From CAZKXX01 sp964556705 (GTDB taxonomy: Bacteria > Acidobacteriota > Terriglobia > UBA7540), in NCBI GenBank assembly GCA_964556705.1, contig CAZKXX010000090.1, positions 1 through 15,425 on the forward strand: DNA of 15,425 nt, read 5' to 3'. This document shows, one piece after another, positions 9,862 through 15,425 of the stretch. The position numbers were made by a program, and so were the translations under genes. The notes beneath the pieces were generated by a model that saw only the letters and a list, made by a program, of their open reading frames with translations, was not told the origin of the DNA and ran no database searches. Within the stretch, counting starts at the first letter, position 1; each line of letters starts with the position of its first letter.

Positions 9862-11850
9862 CTATAGGGATGAGCCGGAAGAAGGAATCAGCGGGTGCGC
9901 TTCGAACAGGTCCATCATTGCCTGGACGACGTGGGGGTCGAAGACGCCCTTTTCCGCGCTCTTGCGCATCTCGCTCAGGGCGACCCGGGCGTCCCACGCT
10001 TCGCGGTACGGCCGCCAGGAGGTCAGCGCGCTGTAAGCCTCGGCCACCGCGGTGATGCGCGCGCCGAGGGGGATTTGCTCGCCCGAAAGCCGGTCCGGAT
10101 ATCCCGTGCCCACCCAGGTCTCATGATGGTGTTCGACAATTTCGAGCAGTTGCGGGTCCACGTAACCCAGCCGCTTCAGCGTGGCCACGCTTTCGTGGAC
10201 GTACCGTTCGAGGATGCGGGTTTCCTGCTCGCTCAGGCTGCCCGTCCGGTTGAGGATGTGATGAGGAATCGCTTCCTTCCCGAGGTCCTGAACGTAGCCG
10301 GCCAGAAGGAGCGTTTTCTTCAGCTCTTCGTTCAGATGGAGACGGTCGGCGAGGGCGTAGGAAAGCAGCGCCGTCAGCCGGCCGTGGCCGACCGAACCGT
10401 CCAGGGCCTCGACCGAAAGAACCACATCTTCGGGCACGTCCACCTGGGCAAAGGCGTCCCGGTACTTCTGCACCAGCGAGGGGGGAAGGATAGCGGGGTT
10501 CAGGCAGCGATCCTTCAGCGCGATGACGTCATAGACGGCCACGCGGCGCAGCTTGCCTTTGAGCTGGATCTTCTCGAATTCGTCCTTCTTGATGTTGGCG
10601 TCGGCGTAGGCCAGCTTGATCTGCTTCGATTCCGGGTCGAGTTCGAGCGCGCGCTCGAAGCAGCGGATCGCGGCCGAGGCGTCGTGGAGCTCGAAGTGAG
10701 TCATGCCGAGGCTGTAGAGCAGTTCGGGCGATTCGCCCTCGCGGCGAATCCGCTCTTCCAGGGCCGTCTGCTGATCGAGCAGTCGCTGATCGCTCTCCCG
10801 GCTCAGCCCGTGACTGCGCAGCTTTTCCGCGACAAAAAAGGGCTCGACGGCTCGCATCGTGGGCTCATCAATGTAGATGCGATCCGGCTTGCAGATTTCT
10901 TCGAGCCGCTTAGCGACGTTGACGCGGTCGCCGAGAGCGCTGTAAGCCTGACGGCGCACGCCGAACATGCCGACGACGGTGCTGCCCGTCGCGATGCCGA
11001 TGCGCAGCCGCCAGGGAAGCTTCAGTTTCTGGACTTTCTCCTGCATCTTCCAGGCCGCGAGCCCGGCGAGCAGGGCGTGACGGTCATAATCCACGGGCGC
11101 GCCGAACTCGACCATGACCCCGTCACCCATATACTTGTCAATGTGCCCGCGGAACATCTCAATCACCGGTTCCATCTGGCCGAAGAAGGAGTTCAGCTCT
11201 TCCAACACCACGTCGGGCCGGTTGCGGTCCGAATAGTTCGTGAACCCCGAAAGGTCCGTGAACATGATGCTGATGTCGCGCTTTTCGTAGCGGAGTTTTC
11301 CCTCCGTGGCGAGCTTGGCGACCACGGGGTCCATCGTCTGGTAGAGCGTGCGCTCCACCTTCTCCTTCATCTCTTCAAAGACGCGGGTCCGTCGCAGCTC
11401 CTCCAGCAACTGCCGAGTCTCTGCGAAACCTCTCACCAGCCTTTCCTGGAGAGAACCCACGGCGGCGCTGGAAAGAATCAGGAACCCTCCCCAGATGCCG
11501 ACGAGCAGGAGCGCGTCCAATCGCGCGCCCAGCACCGTGAACGATTCCGGATCGCGGTAAGCGAGCAAGACCATCAGGAGGATACAGAGTGTGGCGCCCA
11601 GCACCGCCTTCCGCTTTCCCAAAAAGTAGGCCGCGGCGAGGACCGGCAGATAGAAGAAATTCAGAAACGCGATGCGATTGTAGGGAAAGAGGAAGAAGAC
11701 TGCGGCCACAATCAGCGCAATGAGGATGACGAAGATCGTTTCGAGGTGGCGGGCGAAGAGGGAGCGGAGGCGGTCCGGCCACGAGCCGGTCAGGACGGTG
11801 GGCAGGGCCTGCTCGGCCGCCGGGTCAGAGTTGGGCCGTGAGTCGGACAT
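9862..11850 (-). CDS. Membrane class III adenylate/guanylate cyclase fused to TPR and degenerate HD-GYP domain
   Basis: A 662-residue signalling protein. Residues about 36-135 hold several membrane helices (TIFVILIALIVAAVFFLF, FYLPVLAAAYFLG, AVLGATLCILLMVLLAY, ALLLVGIWGGFLILSSAAVG), followed by a coiled-coil-like linker (140-170). The cyclase homology domain (about 185-345) keeps metal ligands Asp199 (FTDLSGF) and Asp243 (GDGVM), Lys239 for base recognition with Ser304 at the partner position, and transition-state Asn311 and Arg315 (NVAKRLE), so an active, probably cAMP-making enzyme is predicted. A TPR follows (about 375-410). The C-terminal region (about 480-650) aligns with HD-GYP c-di-GMP phosphodiesterases: HHE (575-577), GYP (583-585) and SWRPYREA are kept. 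But the HD dyad is Gln521-Asp522 and the later DxxDAL-type motif reads AEAYSAL, so phosphodiesterase activity is doubtful. The gene lies 72 bases after the PilZ gene on the same strand. Confidence 0.88.
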   Translation of the reverse strand: MSDSRPNSDPAAEQALPTVLTGSWPDRLRSLFARHLETIFVILIALIVAAVFFLFPYNRIAFLNFFYLPVLAAAYFLGKRKAVLGATLCILLMVLLAYRDPESFTVLGARLDALLLVGIWGGFLILSSAAVGSLQERLVRGFAETRQLLEELRRTRVFEEMKEKVERTLYQTMDPVVAKLATEGKLRYEKRDISIMFTDLSGFTNYSDRNRPDVVLEELNSFFGQMEPVIEMFRGHIDKYMGDGVMVEFGAPVDYDRHALLAGLAAWKMQEKVQKLKLPWRLRIGIATGSTVVGMFGVRRQAYSALGDRVNVAKRLEEICKPDRIYIDEPTMRAVEPFFVAEKLRSHGLSRESDQRLLDQQTALEERIRREGESPELLYSLGMTHFELHDASAAIRCFERALELDPESKQIKLAYADANIKKDEFEKIQLKGKLRRVAVYDVIALKDRCLNPAILPPSLVQKYRDAFAQVDVPEDVVLSVEALDGSVGHGRLTALLSYALADRLHLNEELKKTLLLAGYVQDLGKEAIPHHILNRTGSLSEQETRILERYVHESVATLKRLGYVDPQLLEIVEHHHETWVGTGYPDRLSGEQIPLGARITAVAEAYSALTSWRPYREAWDARVALSEMRKSAEKGVFDPHVVQAMMDLFEAHPLIPSSGSSL

Positions 11851-11922
11851 CTTCTTCTTCCGGAGTCGCGCTTCTTCAGCTTCCGCGCCCCGCGAGTTCG
11901 GGAAAATCCCGGAATCGCGACC

Positions 11923-12786
11923 TCAGGGCAGGTTCATGAACCCGTATATCTTCCGCGTTCCTCCGGGAGTGACTGAAGCTCCCCATCGGCACTCCGCCCG
12001 CTGCTCGATGTTCTGTCCGTCACGAACGTGCGGACAGGTGAAGACGACTTTTTCGCCGACTTGAAGCTCCATGGAGAGAATCACCGCGAAACCGCCGACC
12101 GAAATATTCTCGGTCCTGGTCGTTTCTTCCTCGCCGCGCTCGCTGCGGATGTAGATGGGGAGATGCAGGGGCAGGCGTCGATGCTTGCGCGTGTTGACGA
12201 CGCGCTTCTGCCGGACTTCGAGGGGCGGCGGAGCGACGTCGGCAAAGGGCGGATAGTTTCGGGGCCGGCGGGTCACGTCCGCGTAGGTCCAGTACGTGGG
12301 CTTCAGACATCGCTCGCAGTTGCGGACCACGATGCCCGTGGCGTTGAGGACTTCGGCTTCCATCCACGTGATGGGCCACAACACCTGGCGCGCGCAGATT
12401 CGGCACTCGAGCAGCGCGCCGGCCTCGGCCTCCTCCGGCTCGCGCGGCGAGGGCATCTCCACGCCCCAGACGTCTCGCCCTTCCTCGATACACTCGACGC
12501 CCCACTCCGACAGTCCCCCGGCTTCGATCCGGATCGGTCCGACGATGCGAAAGTCGGCCTCTGCGTAACTCTCCAGGTTCACGATTCGGATGACGTCGTC
12601 GGGAATCAGCCAGGTCTTCAAAGCGATTCGCGCGCCGTAAGGACTGACCGCGGTGCTGCGGGCATCTTCCTGAAACCGTCCGCGGTTTTCGTCGAATCCG
12701 TTGACGCGGATCGGGATCTGGGCGCGGACCTGCTCCGCTGCGCGCGGTTCGGGCTGGCCGGGCGAAGATAAAGGTGTCTGGCCCAC
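11923..12786 (-). CDS. PilZ-domain protein with central zinc ribbon and second, degenerate PilZ-like domain
   Basis: A 287-residue soluble protein. The C-terminal domain (about 198-287) is a PilZ domain with both c-di-GMP-binding signatures: RKHRR (R200-xxx-R204) and NISVGG (N227-x-S229-xx-G232). The N-terminal region (about 18-110) has the same layout (RAQIPIRV ... AVSPYGARIAL ... GVECI), but the first signature is blurred and the Asp/Asn of the second is Ala46, so it probably does not bind the ligand. Between them lies a likely zinc-binding module with two Cys pairs, C128-x2-C131 and C157-x2-C160. The start is a GTG at 12786, preceded by GAGGG four bases upstream; an ATG eleven bases further upstream is out of frame. 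With a PilX-like gene before it and a cyclase/HD-GYP gene after it, a role linking second messengers to pilus function is a reasonable inference. The ligand and partner are unproven. Confidence 0.82.
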   Translation of the reverse strand: MGQTPLSSPGQPEPRAAEQVRAQIPIRVNGFDENRGRFQEDARSTAVSPYGARIALKTWLIPDDVIRIVNLESYAEADFRIVGPIRIEAGGLSEWGVECIEEGRDVWGVEMPSPREPEEAEAGALLECRICARQVLWPITWMEAEVLNATGIVVRNCERCLKPTYWTYADVTRRPRNYPPFADVAPPPLEVRQKRVVNTRKHRRLPLHLPIYIRSERGEEETTRTENISVGGFAVILSMELQVGEKVVFTCPHVRDGQNIEQRAECRWGASVTPGGTRKIYGFMNLP

Positions 12787-12854
12787 GGCGCCCTCATCTT
12801 ACTCCACCGGCATTAAGGCTGGTCAATAACTTTTCAAGGAGCGACATCGGGGAA

Positions 12855-12887
12855 GGGCAGCGCCGGCGGTTCGGGCCGGCGCCGCCC
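12855..12887 (-). terminator. Strong GC hairpin after the PilX-like gene
   Basis: GCGCCGGC and GCCGGCGC pair around a seven-base loop. The stem extends by four further pairs past one A-C mismatch, giving about 13 base pairs. It starts nine bases after the pilX-like stop on the minus strand. No clear T-run follows, so it may stabilise the 3' end or reduce read-through into the PilZ gene rather than terminate fully. Confidence 0.4.
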
Positions 12888-12896
12888 CCGCGCCCT

Positions 12897-14813
12897 TCAG
12901 AATTTCGGCCGCGTCACGCTGATGATGCGAGGGCTGAACAGCGACCCGCTCTGGGTTTTGGCGGCCAGGTCGTAGTGAACCGAGTAGTTCCCCTGGTCAA
13001 CGACGTTCTTGGCGAGGATCGCCCCGAAGAAGGCTCCCTTGCTGCTGGCTCCTCCGCCCGATAGCCGCGCGCCTCCGTTCGGGACGCTGACGAGGGCCAC
13101 AAGCTTCGACTGGCCCGTCAGGTCGAGCGCCGTGCTCGATGTTCCATGGATGTTGATCTTCAGGTAGTCCGGCGCCGGGGTGCCGGGAGACGCCGGGTTG
13201 TAGTTCAACTCCGAGGTCCCCCCCATGTTGACCCGCGTCGCAACATTCATGACCATGGAGGTATTCGTGTTCGCCGGCGGTCGCGGGTTGTAAGTCCCTG
13301 CTGCCGTGGTCAACGGCATCGCGGGCGCTGAGGCCGACATGTTGATGAACCCGCCCGAGCCGACGACGATCTCGTTGGCCGCCACGTAGGTCGGATCTGT
13401 CAGTCCATTTCCCGGGGCGATCAAATTGATGGTGGAAGTGGTTCCCTGGTTTTGGCTCGCGGAAAGTTCCCCGAGCAGGTACGGGTCATCCGAAGTCCCG
13501 GCCCCGTCAACCCCCGCGCAGCTCCCCGTGTAAGCGTACACACCACTTTTCTCTTCCACTCGATAAGAGACGGCGTAGGCTGTGAAACCCGCGGGACAGG
13601 CCGAAATCCCGGCGGGAAGAACCGGCGGGACCGTCACCCCCATGTGGATATCCACGACGCGGGCAATCCTCGTCCAGCCGCCCGTACTGCCGGACGGCGA
13701 GGTGATGTCCATTGCGGTGGCGTTCGTCGGCGTGTAGCCCCAGGCTGTCATGTCCGGCAAGGGAGGCTCCGGAATCGCCGGGCCGGGAAGGACCGAGCCG
13801 CCGATGCCGGAGTCCGTCCCCTGGAAACCCGTGTTGCACGAAGGATCCGTACTCTGGTTCGCGTACGTGACGTTTCCCCCAATGGTGACGGCCGCGCCGT
13901 TAATGGTCACCCCGCCGTTCGAGCCGACTCCGGCGCCGGAAAAAGAGGCGTTGGTGGTGGACGTGCTTGCGGTTACACACGCAGTCGTGTCGGTGCCGCC
14001 ATACGATCCCACTGACGAGTTGTAGCTGTCCGTGCAGGTGCTGCCGCTTAACGTCGCATTGCACAGGCCGTAGAGCGCGCTGCCGAAATAGGGCACATAC
14101 AACGGCCCGATGGTCGCCACCATTTCGACGGCCGGCGTGGCTCCTCCCCCCCCGATGTTGCTGTTCCAGCGGCCGCGGGAAGTAATGCGCCAGACTTCAT
14201 AGGTCTGGCGGCAGACCCCCAGATTCGCCATCGCGTCGCCGCAACCCGAGGCCGGAACGCCGAAGAAGGCGTTGTTGACGGTGTGATATTCGAGCATCTC
14301 CGCCGTCACCGTAAACGTCCCCGTGCCGCCGCGGCCATCGGCGATGGTCTGGTTATTCATGGCGGACACCCAGTTGGCGATGACGTCCGTGCCCCCGGTC
14401 ACGGCCTGCGGGGGATAGCGGCTGGCGGAGGTGCTCGTTCCGAGCGTCACCGCGCCGGCCCCGCCCGTGCAACCCGCGAGGCAGTTGACCACCGATTCGT
14501 CGGTGAAATACATGTCCACAGGATTGGCGGCGTACTTCGAGGCGCGATAGTAAAGGCCGGTCGAGACCTGACCCGGCGGCAGCGTCGCGTAGCTGGAGCT
14601 GGAGAGAAAGTTCAGGGCCCGCTGGATGCCCGCCTGGGCGACGAACTCCGCCTGGCTGCCGATTCGGTAGTTGTAACTGGCCAGCGTCTCGGAACGCGCG
14701 CTGAAGACCATGGCGGCCGCCAGCGTGGTCAGGACCAGAATCGCCAGCATCACCAGAATCAAAGCGACACCGCGCTCGGAAGTCCTTCGTGGGTCCCTCA
14801 TTCGTCGTAACAT
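12897..14813 (-). CDS. Large PilX-like type IV pilus assembly protein
   Basis: A 638-residue protein whose N-terminus, ERGVALILVMLAILVLTTLA, has a basic leader ending in Gly followed by a hydrophobic helix, as in PilX/GspK-type pilins. The usual Glu at position +5 is absent, as in GspK-like tip components. After QAGIQRALNFL the rest is a long Gly/Ser/Thr/Asn-rich, beta-prone region with several Cys that may form disulphides (NCLAGC, CGDAMANLGVC, CNATLSGSTC). The last ~150 residues (KLVALVSVPNGGARLSG ... GAFFGAILAKNVVDQGN, then VHYDLA) resemble the beta-helical C-terminal domain seen in other bacterial PilX-like proteins. Typical PilX is around 200 residues, so this is a much extended form that may act as a tip adhesin (inference). 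The start is the ATG at 14813, nine bases after GGAGG; the internal ATG at 14801 lacks such a site. Confidence 0.78.
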   Translation of the reverse strand: MLRRMRDPRRTSERGVALILVMLAILVLTTLAAAMVFSARSETLASYNYRIGSQAEFVAQAGIQRALNFLSSSSYATLPPGQVSTGLYYRASKYAANPVDMYFTDESVVNCLAGCTGGAGAVTLGTSTSASRYPPQAVTGGTDVIANWVSAMNNQTIADGRGGTGTFTVTAEMLEYHTVNNAFFGVPASGCGDAMANLGVCRQTYEVWRITSRGRWNSNIGGGGATPAVEMVATIGPLYVPYFGSALYGLCNATLSGSTCTDSYNSSVGSYGGTDTTACVTASTSTTNASFSGAGVGSNGGVTINGAAVTIGGNVTYANQSTDPSCNTGFQGTDSGIGGSVLPGPAIPEPPLPDMTAWGYTPTNATAMDITSPSGSTGGWTRIARVVDIHMGVTVPPVLPAGISACPAGFTAYAVSYRVEEKSGVYAYTGSCAGVDGAGTSDDPYLLGELSASQNQGTTSTINLIAPGNGLTDPTYVAANEIVVGSGGFINMSASAPAMPLTTAAGTYNPRPPANTNTSMVMNVATRVNMGGTSELNYNPASPGTPAPDYLKINIHGTSSTALDLTGQSKLVALVSVPNGGARLSGGGASSKGAFFGAILAKNVVDQGNYSVHYDLAAKTQSGSLFSPRIISVTRPKF

Positions 14814-14821
14814 GGATTCAA

Positions 14822-14826
14822 CCTCC
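14822..14826 (-). promoter_or_regulatory. Ribosome binding site of the PilX-like gene
   Basis: GGAGG on the minus strand, nine bases before the ATG at 14813. It lies between that start and the stop of the preceding gene, 36 bases away, consistent with an operon. Confidence 0.55.
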
Positions 14827-14849
14827 GCTTTCCACCCGGGCGCTTCCCC

Positions 14850-15425
14850 TCAGGGCAGCGGCAGAGTGTTGCAGACTCGATTCGGCGGCGACCCGGTGCA
14901 CTGGGTCGGATCCGTCGGGACGGCCGGCAAGAACATGGAACCGCCACTCCTTGCGATTGTCAGCGCGTCGTTCACGTTGCGGGGCACGATGTGCGTTTGA
15001 AGGCGCTGCACGCGGCGAGTTCCCGTCTCCGGGTCCACCTGCGCCTGCTGGACGGTCAGCGTCAGGCGAACGTCCAGCACGTAGGTCTGGAAGAAGGGCC
15101 TGGCCGGCGTCTGAGATGTGTCGTAGTTTCCGTAGGTGTTCACCTTGAACCAGATGGCCGGAACGCCGTCCGCGTTAAGAACCGGGGGAACGTAAGTGGC
15201 CGTGGAATAATCGATCGTCGCGTTCACAGGTGTCGTGCCGCCCGCCGTCTGGTCCGGCGCGTTGTACACCGTCCACTGGTTCCAGGAGGGCGCCGAGCCG
15301 GGCGACCCGGTCACCGTGGCACACGTGCCCATGATATTTGAGACCAGCGGCGACACGGTCGCCCCATCCAGAGCTGTCACGCGGCTGGTGGGAATCCGAA
15401 ACACGCCCGTCGAGGGGTCGGCCAG
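14850..15425 (-). CDS. Probable PilW-like type IV pilus protein, C-terminal fragment cut by window edge
   Basis: The frame is open to the last base of the window (reading LADPSTGVFRIPTSR inward), so the gene's 5' part lies outside; the GTG at 15404 is internal. About 191 residues are visible. The segments IWFKVNTYGNYD, VLDVRLTLTVQQAQVDPETG and THIVPRNVNDALTIARSG resemble the C-terminal part of prepilin-type PilW-like proteins, where a strand of the form VxVxLTVQ and a closing VxPRN-ALT... segment are common. Position directly before a PilX-like gene (36-base gap, same strand) fits the usual pilW-pilX order. The diagnostic N-terminal prepilin helix is not in view, so this rests on context and weak resemblance. 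Confidence 0.6.
   Translation of the reverse strand: MADPSTGVFRIPTSRVTALDGATVSPLVSNIMGTCATVTGSPGSAPSWNQWTVYNAPDQTAGGTTPVNATIDYSTATYVPPVLNADGVPAIWFKVNTYGNYDTSQTPARPFFQTYVLDVRLTLTVQQAQVDPETGTRRVQRLQTHIVPRNVNDALTIARSGGSMFLPAVPTDPTQCTGSPPNRVCNTLPLP

Noticed and set aside
9895..11841. A 648-codon open frame on the plus strand across the cyclase gene, and a similar one at 8278-9867 across htrA
   Set aside because: They mirror genes with clear family motifs on the other strand. High GC leaves few stop codons in antisense frames, and their translations are low-complexity with no recognisable domain.
11851..11922. A c-di-GMP riboswitch in front of the cyclase gene
   Set aside because: The gap is only 72 bases and shows none of the conserved GEMM-type sequence or paired architecture that I can recognise.
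12796..12826. Promoter for the PilZ gene on the minus strand (TTGACC and TAAGAT)
   Set aside because: The spacing is 19 bases, and transcription would begin at about the ribosome binding site, leaving almost no leader, so the match is probably chance.

Overview
This is a GC-rich bacterial window with strongly G/C-biased third codon positions and tightly packed genes. The gene content suggests an environmental Gram-negative bacterium: a Tat-exported glycoside hydrolase, a TPR lipoprotein, HtrA, PilX/PilW-like pilus proteins, PilZ, and a class III cyclase fused to an HD-GYP-like domain. Acidobacteriota or a neighbouring phylum is my best guess, but no rRNA or other taxonomic marker is present, so this is inference. 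Both ends cut through genes. No gene-free stretch exceeds 300 bases; the longest, about 230 bases after secA, holds only a short hairpin and the next gene's ribosome binding site.

Left part, plus strand (2-6288): a 5'-truncated secA with a large extra insertion in its second nucleotide-binding domain, then a TPR lipoprotein, then a Tat-exported GH51-type alpha-L-arabinofuranosidase. The last two are separated by fewer than 50 bases and are probably co-transcribed.

Middle part, minus strand, read right to left (9744-6327): an HtrA/Deg serine protease, a membrane-anchored alpha/beta hydrolase, a four-helix-bundle protein of the 23S rRNA intervening-sequence (S23) family, and a histidine phosphatase. 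A hairpin followed by a T-run, between the convergent GH51 and phosphatase genes, probably ends this unit. The four-helix-bundle gene is the most unusual item. It lies between two imperfect tandem arrays of a 7-base unit, seven units on each side, in inverted orientation. The upstream array supplies the gene's likely Shine-Dalgarno sequence and GTG start and also encodes the last residues of the neighbouring hydrolase. The downstream array ends seven bases before the phosphatase start codon. The whole block, about 516 bases, looks like a small inserted cassette, and its transcript could fold into a long stem enclosing the open reading frame. That echoes the layout of IVS elements in 23S rRNA, but inside a protein-coding operon.

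Right part, minus strand (15425-9862): a C-terminal piece of a probable PilW-like minor pilin component, a very large PilX-like protein, a PilZ/zinc-ribbon/PilZ protein, and a membrane-anchored class III nucleotidyl cyclase fused to a TPR and a degenerate HD-GYP domain. This reads as a type IV pilus (surface motility or adhesion) locus next to nucleotide second-messenger components. The PilZ domain could sense c-di-GMP, and the cyclase probably makes cAMP.
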